A DNA stretch of 64,000 nt from Bombella pluederhausensis (GTDB lineage: Bacteria; Pseudomonadota; Alphaproteobacteria; Acetobacterales; Acetobacteraceae). The stretch covers positions 1 to 64,000 of the forward strand of contig NZ_JANIDY010000003.1 in NCBI RefSeq assembly GCF_026385525.1, in the 5' to 3' direction. The position numbers and the translations under genes are program-made. The notes under the pieces were generated by a model. The model worked only from the letters and a program-made list of their open reading frames with translations, was not told where the DNA came from and did no database searches. Of the stretch, positions 54,511-63,700 are shown one piece after another. Within the stretch, counting starts at the first letter, position 1; each line of letters starts with the position of its first letter.

Positions 54511-55950
54511 TCAGCCCTTCAGTGCCTTGCGGACACCTTCGGCATAGGCCGGGTCAACTTTCTCAAACAGACCCAGCTGACGCTCAATGATGTTCTGCGG
54601 CACGCCAGCCATAGCACCGGCAATGTTGTTGAACAGACGCTGCTTCTGCGCATCATCGAACAGATGGAACAGAGCACGAGGCTGTGCAAAGTCGTCACCA
54701 TCAGTACGATGTTCGTAGTAGGTAGCATCCCCGCTCACACGCAGCGGCGGCTCCATCACGGACAGGTCTTCTACCGCACCACCGAAAGAATTCGGCTCAT
54801 AGAAGTCACCATCACCGCGCTTCGGCTCATCAAACCGCATGGCGCCATCGAGGTGATAGTTCTTCACCTTGAACTTCGGACGGTTGATCGGCAGGGATTC
54901 GTAATGTGTGCCGACACGGTAGCGATGAGCATCCGCATAGGCAAAGATACGGCCCTGAAGCATCTTATCCGGTGAGAAACCGATACCCGGCACGATGTTG
55001 GACGGAGAGAAGGAAGCCTGCTCAACCTCGGAGAAGTAATCATCCGGGTTGCGGTTCAGTTCCAGCTCACCGACTTCGATCAGCGGATAGTCCTTGTGGG
55101 ACCAGACCTTGGTCACATCGAACGGGTTGAAGTTGACGCGCTCGGCTTCTTCTTCTTCCATCACCTGAATATAGAACGTCCATTTGGGGAAGTTCCCCTT
55201 CTCGATGTTCTCATACAGGTCTTCCTGAGTGGACTCACGGTTCCCGGCCACGATCTGGGCAGCTTCTTCGTTCGTGTAGAACTCATGACCCTGCTGGGTC
55301 TTGAAGTGGAACTTAACCCAGAAACGCTCACCCTTGGCATTCCACAGAGAATAGGTATGGCTACCATACCCGTTCATGTTGCGGATACCTTTGGGGATAC
55401 CACGGTCGGACATCAGGATCGTCACCTGATGCAGGCTCTCCGGGCTGAGGGACCAGAAATCCCAAGCGGCCGTAGCAGAGCGCATGTTGGTGCGGGGATG
55501 ACGCTTCTGTGTGTGGATGAAATCCGGGAACTTGATCGGATCACGGATGAAGAAGACCGGGGTGTTGTTACCCACCAGGTCCCAGTTACCGTCATCTGTA
55601 TAGAACTTCAGTGCCCAACCACGAACGTCACGCTCGGCATCGGCAGCACCACGTTCACCGGCCACGGTGGAAGCACGCAGGAACATGTCCGTCTTCTTGC
55701 CAACCTTGGAGAAGATGGAAGCGCAGCTATACTTCGTGATATCCTTGGTGATGGTCAGTGTACCATGGGCACCATAACCCTTGGCATGCACGGTACGTTC
55801 CGGAATACGCTCACGGTTCTGATGAGCCAGCTTTTCGATCAGCTGATAGTTTTCCAGCAGCAGCGGGCCACGAGGACCAGCAGACTTGCTGTCCTGATTG
55901 CTCACCCACGGGGCACCGGCAGTCGTACGAATGATATTCTTCTCAGACAT
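54511..55950 (-). CDS. katA: Haem catalase, monofunctional
   Basis: Breaks down hydrogen peroxide, which acetic acid bacteria generate through oxidases. 479 residues, small-subunit clade 3. Active-site histidine in [18 protein letters not shown], asparagine in [13 protein letters not shown], and the proximal haem tyrosine in [23 protein letters not shown]. The C-terminus ends without a flavodoxin-like domain. Followed by a bidirectional terminator; a Fur-box-like site lies 230 bases upstream of its start. Confidence 0.96.
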   Translation of the reverse strand: MSEKNIIRTTAGAPWVSNQDSKSAGPRGPLLLENYQLIEKLAHQNRERIPERTVHAKGYGAHGTLTITKDITKYSCASIFSKVGKKTDMFLRASTVAGERGAADAERDVRGWALKFYTDDGNWDLVGNNTPVFFIRDPIKFPDFIHTQKRHPRTNMRSATAAWDFWSLSPESLHQVTILMSDRGIPKGIRNMNGYGSHTYSLWNAKGERFWVKFHFKTQQGHEFYTNEEAAQIVAGNRESTQEDLYENIEKGNFPKWTFYIQVMEEEEAERVNFNPFDVTKVWSHKDYPLIEVGELELNRNPDDYFSEVEQASFSPSNIVPGIGFSPDKMLQGRIFAYADAHRYRVGTHYESLPINRPKFKVKNYHLDGAMRFDEPKRGDGDFYEPNSFGGAVEDLSVMEPPLRVSGDATYYEHRTDGDDFAQPRALFHLFDDAQKQRLFNNIAGAMAGVPQNIIERQLGLFEKVDPAYAEGVRKALKG

Positions 55951-56179
55951 CTAAAGGACTCCTTCCTTCAATCTGATTTCAGAAGATAGGTATCACCTAC
56001 AGGAAAAGGAAGATGATTGATCCTGTTTCTCTAATAAACAGTCCTGATCCAGTGCGGTATCAACCTTTAATTAAGAATGGTAGGTAAGTTTTCGAGCACT
56101 GTCTATCCCCTCACTTTTGAAAAAGCTGTGAAATTAATCTTGATTAAAAGCTTTTAACAGAGCCACAACCATCATTTAT

Positions 56180-56198
56180 GAGAATGATACTCAATAAC
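56180..56198. promoter_or_regulatory. Fur-box-like site upstream of katA
   Basis: GAGAATGATACTCAATAAC agrees with the 19-base Fur consensus GATAATGATAATCATTATC at 15 positions by my count. It lies in the 327-base AT-rich gap 55951-56277, which otherwise shows no gene. Confidence 0.4.
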
Positions 56199-56277
56199 GT
56201 CTTTCTGGTTATTTCTGTTATTAATAGGACCAGTAAAACCCTATTACCAAAGCAGGCCGTTTACTACCTCACCGCTC

Positions 56278-57366
56278 TCAGAACAGGCGGGCCATCTTCA
56301 TGAAAATGAAGGTCACGGCCATGGCGGCCACACACAGCCCACCCGCAAAGATGGTGCCCAACCCACCAGAGGCCAGAAACATCCCCCCCGTATTCATGCC
56401 AAAGAACCCCGTCACCAGAGTGGCCGGCAGCATAAGGGTCGTCACGATGGACACGATGCACAGGCGGCGGTTGGTTTCTTCCGCCTGACTGGAAGCCAGT
56501 TCATCCTGTAGGGAGCGGGCACGATCCTGCAAAGCGATGAGATCATCCAGAGCCGCATGAATCTGCCGTTCGGCACGGTCTCGCAGATCGTCTTCAGCCC
56601 ATTCGGGGAGCTCGAGGTCTTCATCCCGCAAAACACGGTCAATTGGCATGACCACACGCCGCAGCTCAGTCGAGCGGCGGCGGACCTTACCTACAATACC
56701 GCCCAAATGACCAAGATCGGACCCATGAACGATAGCCAGAAGAACATCCTCAGCCCGATCCAGCTCATCATCAAGCTGCGCCAGCTGACGCCGCACCGTA
56801 CCCGTAAAATCCCGTAACACACGGTCAATCACCCCAGCCGGATTCCGGGGAATACCCTGCGTCTGAAGGGACCGATAAGCCGACCCCAGAACGGGAATAG
56901 GTGTACGCCGTGTCGTAATCAGGATGTTCTGCCGCATGGCAAACCGCCACGCACAGATTTCCCGATCTTCTTCCGCCAGAGCATCATCAAAAGCAGGCAA
57001 GGCCCCCCAGACGGTATTATCAGCGGCTTCCAAGGCGATGCCATAATCCGTTTCAGCCAGCATGGTACCAACATCTTCCGGCATCCCCGGCAGACGGCCT
57101 ACAGAACTACGGGCCGAGCTGTGCACCGTATCGAAATGCAGCCAGCACCAGCCACTTTCTCCAGAGGCAACATCATATCCCTCCCCGCCCGGAGACTGAA
57201 GAATGCGCTGCACTTCTTCAACTTCCAGCGGTCGGGTTCCTTTCCCCGGTATGGCCTCAATCGCCCAGACAAGCCCCTTGATCCGGGCAATAGGGGGAGC
57301 ATCCTTCAAGGATGGATCAAGCACTGTGAAAGAAAAATTCGGAACAGTATTGTCGGGCACAGCCAC
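56278..57366 (-). CDS. CorA-superfamily metal transporter (ZntB-like)
   Basis: Pentameric divalent cation transporter, probably zinc. 362 residues. A cytoplasmic N-terminal funnel domain (about 1-290, helical with DELDRAEDVLLAIVHG) and two C-terminal membrane helices joined by the GMN signature in VTGFFGMNTGGMF. The segment WCWLHFDTVHSSARSSV matches ZntB rather than CorA. Between katA and ahcY; no obvious operon partner. Confidence 0.9.
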   Translation of the reverse strand: MAVPDNTVPNFSFTVLDPSLKDAPPIARIKGLVWAIEAIPGKGTRPLEVEEVQRILQSPGGEGYDVASGESGWCWLHFDTVHSSARSSVGRLPGMPEDVGTMLAETDYGIALEAADNTVWGALPAFDDALAEEDREICAWRFAMRQNILITTRRTPIPVLGSAYRSLQTQGIPRNPAGVIDRVLRDFTGTVRRQLAQLDDELDRAEDVLLAIVHGSDLGHLGGIVGKVRRRSTELRRVVMPIDRVLRDEDLELPEWAEDDLRDRAERQIHAALDDLIALQDRARSLQDELASSQAEETNRRLCIVSIVTTLMLPATLVTGFFGMNTGGMFLASGGLGTIFAGGLCVAAMAVTFIFMKMARLF

Positions 57367-57651
57367 CCCCCATTACAGCGTGTCCTGCCCGGAACGAAGG
57401 CAACGGGCCATACCTCCCGCCCGGAGGAGCCGATGGTCCAGACATGTGGATATCGCCCGTTCTCTGGCACGTTGCCCGAAGGGACGCAATATGGAGACTG
57501 CCATTTTCTGGCGGAAAACTATTGCCCCGCTGTTCTTTCCACCCCTTCAGCAAGGCTCTATAGTTTTTCCGATGCCTGAACCGTGAACAGGCCTCGCCTC
57601 CCCCGCGGTTCCATCCATAATCATCAACTGCTGAAAGCTGAGGAAGCACAT

Positions 57652-58950
57652 ATGGCTACGCAGGATTACAAGGTTCGTGACATGTCCCTGGCCGACTGGG
57701 GCCGCAAGGAAATTTCCATTGCCGAAGGCGAAATGCCGGGCCTGATGGCCCTTCGTGAAGAATATGGCAAAAGCCAGCCTCTGAAGGGTGCCCGGATCGC
57801 CGGCTGCCTGCACATGACCATTCAGACCGCCGTGCTGATTGAAACACTCATCGCCCTTGGCGCTACAGTTCGCTGGTCTTCCTGCAACGTGTTCTCCACA
57901 CAGGATCAGGCTGCTGCTGCCATTGCCGCCGCCAATATTCCCGTTTTCGCCTGGAAGGGCATGAACGAGGAAGAATTCATCTGGTGCATTGAACAAACCA
58001 TCAAAGGCCCGGATGGCTGGACCCCCAACATGATCCTTGATGATGGTGGCGATCTCACCACTCTCATGCACGAGAAATATCCTGAGCTGCTCAAGGACGT
58101 CCGTGGTATCTCCGAAGAAACCACAACGGGCGTGCATCGTCTCTGGGACATGGAGCGCAAGGGCACGCTCAAGGTCCCGGCTATCAATGTCAATGACAGC
58201 GTGACCAAATCCAAGTTCGATAACCTCTATGGCTGCCGTGAAAGCCTCGTGGATGCTATCCGCCGTGGTACGGATGTCATGATGGCTGGCAAGGTGGCTG
58301 TCGTGGCCGGCTATGGTGATGTGGGTAAAGGCTCTGCCGCTTCCCTCCGCAGCGCAGGCTGCCGTGTGCTGGTGACAGAAGTTGACCCGATCTGTGCCCT
58401 TCAGGCCGCCATGGAAGGCTATGAAGTCGTCACGATGGAAAATGCTGCCCCTCGTGGTGATATCTTCGTGACCTGCACAGGGAATGAAGACATCATCACC
58501 ATTGAGCATATGCGTGAGATGAAGGACCGGGCTATCGTCTGCAATATCGGCCATTTCGACAGCGAGATTCAGGTCTCTGCCCTGCGTAACCACAAATGGA
58601 CCAACATTAAGCCGCAGGTTGATGAAATTGAGCTGGCTCCGAACCGCCGCCTCATTCTTCTTTCCGAAGGCCGTCTGGTCAATCTGGGTAATGCCACAGG
58701 TCATCCGTCCTTCGTAATGTCCGCTTCCTTCACCAACCAGACACTGGCCCAGATTGAACTCTGGAACGCGAAGGCCGGCCAGTATGAGGCAGGAAAAGTT
58801 TATACCCTGCCGAAAATCCTTGATGAAAAGGTTGCCGCTCTCCATCTTGCAAAGGTGGGCGCTACGCTCTCCAAAATGACACAGGCTCAGGCGGATTATA
58901 TCGGGGTTTCCCCAACAGGCCCGTTCAAACACGACCTGTACCGTTACTGA
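57652..58950 (+). CDS. ahcY: Adenosylhomocysteinase
   Basis: Splits S-adenosylhomocysteine, recycling the product of methyltransferases. 432 residues. [38 protein letters not shown], the NAD site [19 protein letters not shown], and [35 protein letters not shown]-type C-terminus (with [18 protein letters not shown] characteristic); it ends [11 protein letters not shown] 57652 has AGGAAG seven bases ahead. No riboswitch-like leader is evident in 57540-57651. Confidence 0.97.
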   Translation: MATQDYKVRDMSLADWGRKEISIAEGEMPGLMALREEYGKSQPLKGARIAGCLHMTIQTAVLIETLIALGATVRWSSCNVFSTQDQAAAAIAAANIPVFAWKGMNEEEFIWCIEQTIKGPDGWTPNMILDDGGDLTTLMHEKYPELLKDVRGISEETTTGVHRLWDMERKGTLKVPAINVNDSVTKSKFDNLYGCRESLVDAIRRGTDVMMAGKVAVVAGYGDVGKGSAASLRSAGCRVLVTEVDPICALQAAMEGYEVVTMENAAPRGDIFVTCTGNEDIITIEHMREMKDRAIVCNIGHFDSEIQVSALRNHKWTNIKPQVDEIELAPNRRLILLSEGRLVNLGNATGHPSFVMSASFTNQTLAQIELWNAKAGQYEAGKVYTLPKILDEKVAALHLAKVGATLSKMTQAQADYIGVSPTGPFKHDLYRY

Positions 58951-59039
58951 TCACCTCCCTGTCATATGGGTCCTGCCATCATTCCCGATGGCAGGGCTAT
59001 CACTGACCATTCATTCCTGCTTCAGGGAAGGAACATATC

Positions 59040-59414
59040 ATGGGTCTTTTTAACGATATCGTCACAAAGGTTTCCGGCTTTGCCAAAAGCCTGTTCGGGT
59101 CTTCCTCTGCTGAGGCTGCGGAAACGGCACAGCCTGCCGCTGCTGCTTCTGTCGCTCAGGTGGATGTGGATGCCGTTCTGAAAGAACTGGCTGCCAAGGC
59201 TGGTCAGCCCCTGAACTACAAGGAATCCATTGTCGATCTGCTCAAGCTTCTGGGCCTCGACAGTTCCCTGAAGGCCCGTCAGACACTGGCAGACGAGCTG
59301 CATTATACCGGGGACAAGAACGATACAGCCACGATGAACGTCTGGCTCATCAAGCAGGTTTACACCGAGCTGGCCAATAATGGCGGCAAGATTCCGGCTG
59401 GCTGGGGTCACTGA
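59040..59414 (+). CDS. DUF3597 family protein
   Basis: 124 residues. MGLFNDIVTKVSGFAKSLFG start, Ala-rich linker, then the conserved helical core VDVDAVLKELAAK, YKESIVDLLKLLGLDSSLKAR, LADELHYTGDKNDTATMNVWLIKQV and NGGKIPAGW. The fold resembles a LysM-adjacent small helical domain; function unknown. 89 bases after ahcY, with a small hairpin (CCTGCCATC/GATGGCAGG, 58972-58995) between; followed by a terminator. Confidence 0.87.
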   Translation: MGLFNDIVTKVSGFAKSLFGSSSAEAAETAQPAAAASVAQVDVDAVLKELAAKAGQPLNYKESIVDLLKLLGLDSSLKARQTLADELHYTGDKNDTATMNVWLIKQVYTELANNGGKIPAGWGH

Positions 59415-59450
59415 TCCTTCACAACCGTCAGGACATATCCTGACCAGATA

Positions 59451-59488
59451 GAAAAACCCTCCGTTCCTGCATGAGCGGAGGGTTTTTC
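59451..59488. terminator. Bidirectional terminator between DUF3597 and sucB
   Basis: GAAAAACCCTCCG and CGGAGGGTTTTTC form a 13-base perfect stem with a 12-base loop; T-runs flank both sides, serving both convergent genes. Confidence 0.92.
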
Positions 59489-59505
59489 TTTGCCTTTAGG
59501 CTGGT

Positions 59506-60633
59506 TCAGATATCCAGCAGCAAGCGCCTCGGGTCTTCAATCAACTCTTTCAGCCGCACGAGGAAGCTGACAGCCTCCCGCCCATCAACAAGACGGTGAT
59601 CGTAGGAAAGGGCCACATACATCATGGGCCGGATTACCACCTGCCCATCCCGGGCAACAGGCCGATCCTGAATGGCGTGCATTCCCAACACACCAGATTG
59701 CGGCGCATTAAGGATCGGAGTGGACAGCAACGACCCAAAGATCCCGCCATTGGTGATGGTAAAACTGCCGCCTTCCAGTTCTTTCAGGGCAAGACCGCCT
59801 TTACGGGCTCGCTTGCCATAATCGGCAATCTGCCGTTCCAGCTCGGCAAAGCCCAGCGTCTCCGCTTTCCGCAGAACCGGCACGACAAGCCCTCGTTCCG
59901 TCCCAACGGCAATGCCCAGATTGACATGATCCTGATAGACGATTTCATTGCCTTCAATCCGAGCATTCAGCACCGGAAAGTCTTTCAAAGCTCCGACAAC
60001 AGCCCGGGCAAAAAAGGACATGAACCCCAGACGGGCTCCATCATGTTTCTTTTCAAACAGGTCACGATACTGGCCACGTAGAGCCTTGACGGCACTCATA
60101 TCCACTTCATTGAATGTAGTCAGAATGGCGGCGTTATTCTGGGCAGCCTTCAGATTCCGGGCAATAGTCTGGCGTAGGCGGCTCATGGGCACACGCCGTT
60201 CACCCTCTTTTCCACTTGTGTGGTCTTCCGACCTGACATCTGGAACCGCAGAAGTGGATTTCACGACAGTACCACCATCAGCCACGGGCTTTTCAACAGG
60301 AGTGGAAGAAACCGGGCCATGATCGGTCAGTTTGCGTTCATCTTCCTGAAGCTGATGAGTCTCAACAGAAGGTGTTTCAGTCCTGACGGGCGCAACGGCC
60401 TGATCGTCAATGAAGGCAACGACCTGCCCAACATCGACATCTGTGCCTTCTGCCAGATCATGGCTCAGCTGCCCGGCAACCGGAGCCGGAACATCCAGAG
60501 TGACCTTGTCCGTTTCCAGCTCCAGAACAGTCTCCCCGGCCTGCACATACTCGCCAGACTGTTTCAGCCAACGCATCACGGTTGCCTGTTTCAGGCTTTC
60601 ACCAAGCACAGGAATTTTAATTTCAACCGCCAT
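59506..60633 (-). CDS. sucB: Dihydrolipoyl succinyltransferase (E2 of 2-oxoglutarate dehydrogenase) lacking the E3-binding domain
   Basis: 375 residues. N-terminal lipoyl domain (about 1-75; lipoylated lysine in [14 protein letters not shown]), a linker of about 75 residues, then the catalytic domain (about 150-375) with [51 protein letters not shown] and [18 protein letters not shown] with the catalytic histidine. The peripheral subunit-binding domain usually found in the linker (SPAVRKLAEE... G-R-x-x-K-x-D pattern) is absent. sucA and lpd are not adjacent. ATG 60633 gives the family start [14 protein letters not shown]. Specificity for succinyl is inferred from the TFNEVDM and [17 protein letters not shown] segments. 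Confidence 0.88.
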   Translation of the reverse strand: MAVEIKIPVLGESLKQATVMRWLKQSGEYVQAGETVLELETDKVTLDVPAPVAGQLSHDLAEGTDVDVGQVVAFIDDQAVAPVRTETPSVETHQLQEDERKLTDHGPVSSTPVEKPVADGGTVVKSTSAVPDVRSEDHTSGKEGERRVPMSRLRQTIARNLKAAQNNAAILTTFNEVDMSAVKALRGQYRDLFEKKHDGARLGFMSFFARAVVGALKDFPVLNARIEGNEIVYQDHVNLGIAVGTERGLVVPVLRKAETLGFAELERQIADYGKRARKGGLALKELEGGSFTITNGGIFGSLLSTPILNAPQSGVLGMHAIQDRPVARDGQVVIRPMMYVALSYDHRLVDGREAVSFLVRLKELIEDPRRLLLDI

Positions 60634-60784
60634 TGTGACTCCCGCCATCCAGAACTTGAAAAAAAGGACTGACCTTCTACCTACCGGAAGAGACCTTACC
60701 CACTCATGCTTCTTATATCCCCTGATGGGCGGATAGGGTAAAGCCTTCTCTTTGTCTTTTCACCTCATCTTGCAGGAAAATACC

Positions 60785-61426
60785 ATGCCCCGTTCCCTTC
60801 CCGCTTTTCTTCAATCTGATCACATATCGTCCCGGACACGTTCCATCCTGTTGGATAGAATGAAACAGGAACAAGGTCATCGTGAGAACCTCTCTCAGGA
60901 AGCTTTCGATCTTCTGCAGATTGTATGTGATGACATCCTTCCTCAGGAGCCGCTGTTGGGGGATGTACGTCTCAACTTAGCTGTTATGATCGATCATGCA
61001 CTTGCTGGCTCAGGAGATGGATGGCGTTTCGCAGAACTTCCGACCGATCTTAAAGCATGGGAAGCCGGTCTGGCATCATTGAATTGCTACGCATCTGCCC
61101 TTTTCTCTCAGACTTATGCCGATCTGAACGCTGGGCAACGTGGTACAGTTTTAGACAAGGCCTTTGATGGTTCACTTCCTCACCATCTTTCAGCTCCTCT
61201 GTCTCCTGCACAAATGACCTTATGGAGTGGGGATCTGCGTAATACCATCGTAGCGACTTTTCTGGCGCATCCTATCACTCAAGAAAAACTGGGGATTTCT
61301 TCCAACATGACTGGTGGAGATACCAGAATTCAGGGATTTTCTTCCGACTCTCTGACACGGAAAGAGACTTTCGAACCTGAAAATGAGCGCCGTTTTTCGG
61401 TTCCTTCCCAGACAGGAAATGAATGA
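60785..61426 (+). CDS. Gluconate 2-dehydrogenase subunit 3-like protein
   Basis: 213 residues, small gamma-type subunit that helps mature and export GMC dehydrogenases. Core pieces are FDLLQIVCDDILPQ, the helix LNLAVMIDHALAGSGDGWRF, LNCYASALFSQTYADLNAGQRGTVL-type segment and LWSGDLRNTIVATFLAHPITQEKLG. I see no Tat motif. ATG 60785 with GGAAAATACC before it is used; the open frame starts 11 codons earlier. The GMC dehydrogenase follows, but 434 bases away rather than overlapping. Confidence 0.72.
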   Translation: MPRSLPAFLQSDHISSRTRSILLDRMKQEQGHRENLSQEAFDLLQIVCDDILPQEPLLGDVRLNLAVMIDHALAGSGDGWRFAELPTDLKAWEAGLASLNCYASALFSQTYADLNAGQRGTVLDKAFDGSLPHHLSAPLSPAQMTLWSGDLRNTIVATFLAHPITQEKLGISSNMTGGDTRIQGFSSDSLTRKETFEPENERRFSVPSQTGNE

Positions 61427-61860
61427 TATTTCTGCCTGTCAGGATGGTACGGAATGGTTCCTTGTAGAAGAAAATTTCAGGGTTTTATGAAACGCCTGCG
61501 CCTGTGCATTTTTCTGGTTCAATGCTGGAATTATCGTTTGGAACGTCCAGCAGTACAACAATTAAATTATAAATTTATAATTTAGATGATGTTGAAAGAC
61601 CTTGTGGAAACTGGGGTACCCGGCTTTCTGAAAATGTACCCCAGCTTACTCACAGTGTGTACAACTCCAGAAGACTAGCTGAATCAGGGACTCCAGGATG
61701 TTATCCTTCTTTTTCCACAACGAACCTGTGTACAATCCCCTTTTTATAAGGGGGTACGGTACCGTCCCCAGTACTCGGTACCTCCTCTGACCCTGACCGT
61801 ACAATCCCCATGTACCCCAGTACAAACATCTTTCATCCCAAAGCTGACGGAAATAGTTGC
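61427..61860. other. Gene-free repeat-rich region, candidate replication origin or complex operator
   Basis: It contains a 22-base all-AT perfect palindrome (61563-61584) and twelve GTAC tetramers between 61553 and 61823 (one more at 61447). CTGGGGTAC/GTACCCCAG forms an inverted repeat (61611-61619, 61636-61644) with a further copy at 61812-61820, and GTACAATCCCC occurs twice (61730, 61799). ACGGTACCGT is a palindrome (61756-61765). Five 9-mers match the DnaA-box consensus TTWTNCACA at 8 or 9 positions: 61603-61611 (minus), 61646-61654, 61656-61664 (minus), 61711-61719 (exact) and 61727-61735 (minus). Both origin and promoter/operator function are compatible. Confidence 0.5.
61563..61584. repeat. 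22-base perfect AT palindrome
   Basis: TAAATTATAAA and its exact complement TTTATAATTTA are adjacent with no spacer. Surrounded by ordinary sequence. It could be a duplex-unwinding element or an operator. Confidence 0.85.
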
Positions 61861-63405
61861 ATGATGCAGAAACAGACATCTGATTTTTCTCAGGAAATCG
61901 CCGATATTGTCGTGATAGGCACGGGGGCAGGTGGTGCTCCTCTGACGGCAAAACTGGCTATGGCAGGCCGGAAAGTTGTGGCTCTGGAGGCGGGTCCGGC
62001 GTTTGATGCCCGATCCCATACGCCAGATGAACCGGCAGCGCAGGAACTATACTGGCTGCATGAACGGCTCTCAGCTGGTGGTACGCCACAGGCTTTTGGT
62101 GGGAATAATAGTGGCACGGGCATAGGAGGATCGCTCCTTCATTACGGCGCTTTCCTTCCCCGGATGGATGCACGTGATTACCGTTTGTACAGCGAAAGCG
62201 GAAAAGGTGTGGATTGGCCTTTTGGGGCTGAAGAACTTCAGCCTTATGTGGAGGAGGTAGAGCGTTTTATCGGCGTGAGTGGCCCTGCCCATTATCCATG
62301 GGATGCGAACCGTCATTACGCCTATCCGCCATTAGCGCCCAATATGGCGGCCCTGAAGATGCGTCAGGCTTGTGAAAATGTCGGGCTGCGTCATGCTGAT
62401 GGTCCTGTGGCCGTCATTACCAGGGACCATGATCAGCCTCATTTCGGGCATCGAGAACGCTGCGTGAATTGTGGGGCCTGTCATCAGGGGTGCCGGAATG
62501 GGGCTAAGTCAGGCGTGGACAATACCTATCTGCCTCTGGCCTGCGCTCATGGGGCCGAATTGCGCCCCGGCTGTATGGCAACAGGGTTCGAACGGGACAG
62601 TCAGGGACGGATCACAGCAGTTATCTATATTCGCAATGGTCGGGAAGAACGGCAGAAATGTCGTGCTGTCGTGCTGTCTGCCGGTGCTGTGGAAACGGCC
62701 CGCCTGTTGCTGAATAACAATCTGGCCAATAGTTCCGGGCAGGTAGGGCGTAATTATATGACGCACGTTTCCACGCAGGTCTGGGGTGTGTTTGATGAAG
62801 AAGTCCGGCCGAATAAGGGATATCCGTCTCTGACCATTTCTGAAGACATGGTGCGCCCTAAAGATGCAGATTTTGCCGGGGGGTATTTGCTTCAGTCTCT
62901 GGGGATGATGCCTCTGACATGGGCGGCTAATCTCGTCCGGGCGGATGGCCGACGTGGTGAGGCACTGAGTCGGACGCTGGCTGCCTATAACTATAGCGCT
63001 GGTATTGGCATGCATGGTGAGACGCTTCCACGGGATGAAAATCGTGTGACGTTGTCTGATGAGAAAGATGCCTTTGGCCTGCCCAAGCCACGGATTGACC
63101 ATACATACGGCCCGAATGAAGACGCCATGCACCGTCATGCTTCCCGCCTGATGGTGAAGATGTGGGAGTCCATTGGGGCAAAGGATATTCGTGTCATTAG
63201 CCGTGCAGCACATATGATCGGTACGTGCCGGATGGGAACTGATGCGGGATCGGCCGTGGTTAATCCGTATGGCCGGAGTTTCGATATTGAAAATCTGTGG
63301 ATCAGCGATCATTCCACCTTTCCCAGCTCCGGGGCGGCTAATCCGGCCCTGACAATTATGGCGCTATCTCTGAGGACAGCCGATGCCATGCTGAAGGTGG
63401 TCTGA
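61861..63405 (+). CDS. GMC-family dehydrogenase with iron-sulfur-type cysteine motif
   Basis: Flavin enzyme oxidising a sugar, sugar acid or alcohol, probably at the periplasmic face. 514 residues. FAD motif IVVIGTGAGGAPLTAKLAMAGRK near residue 20, GGNNSGTGIGGSLLHYGAF, and CVNCGACHQGC (about residue 201), which matches the 3Fe-4S cysteine pattern of FAD-glucose and gluconate dehydrogenases. The C-terminal GMC signature has HMIGTCRMGTDAGSAVVNPYG and STFPSSGAANPALTIMAL. A cytochrome c subunit is not in the window. ATG 61861 or 61864. Preceded by the repeat-rich region. Confidence 0.88.
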   Translation: MMQKQTSDFSQEIADIVVIGTGAGGAPLTAKLAMAGRKVVALEAGPAFDARSHTPDEPAAQELYWLHERLSAGGTPQAFGGNNSGTGIGGSLLHYGAFLPRMDARDYRLYSESGKGVDWPFGAEELQPYVEEVERFIGVSGPAHYPWDANRHYAYPPLAPNMAALKMRQACENVGLRHADGPVAVITRDHDQPHFGHRERCVNCGACHQGCRNGAKSGVDNTYLPLACAHGAELRPGCMATGFERDSQGRITAVIYIRNGREERQKCRAVVLSAGAVETARLLLNNNLANSSGQVGRNYMTHVSTQVWGVFDEEVRPNKGYPSLTISEDMVRPKDADFAGGYLLQSLGMMPLTWAANLVRADGRRGEALSRTLAAYNYSAGIGMHGETLPRDENRVTLSDEKDAFGLPKPRIDHTYGPNEDAMHRHASRLMVKMWESIGAKDIRVISRAAHMIGTCRMGTDAGSAVVNPYGRSFDIENLWISDHSTFPSSGAANPALTIMALSLRTADAMLKVV

Positions 63406-63425
63406 AGGGTCTTTTTCATCCCCTC

Positions 63426-63518
63426 TGACCCGGCAGGCTGCTTGACAGTGAGGTCGTCTTTCACCTAGGAAGAAAGCCGACCTCATGGCGGCGGCGTCCT
63501 GTTGTGCCTGCCGGGTCA
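63426..63518 (+). repeat. Nested inverted repeats in the rho leader
   Basis: The outer arms TGACCCGGCAGGC (63426-63438) and GCCTGCCGGGTCA (63506-63518) are perfect complements. Inside, TGAGGTCG (63449-63456) pairs with CGACCTCA (63478-63485), and CTTTC (63458-63462) with GAAAG (63472-63476). No T-run follows. It lies 183 bases before rho. The only open frame across the gap to rho (63504-63719) overlaps rho and is doubtful. Confidence 0.7.
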
Positions 63519-63700
63519 TCTCCTTCGCATCGGAAGGCAGTTCTGCCAGTTTTCTTCAGGGTGACGGTTTTGCTGTTCCTGATGGCTGGTTTGCTCATGG
63601 CGTATGTGCCACATGGCCGTACGGGTACCCAGCCCATAAACTGGCCTTCCGTTCATCCCGATCCTTATCCCCGCCGGGGCATATCAAGGCGCATAGTTTC

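Noticed and set aside
57540-57651. Possible SAH or SAM riboswitch upstream of ahcY
   Set aside because: I could not find the conserved core of the SAH or SAM-II aptamers; no convincing stem set.
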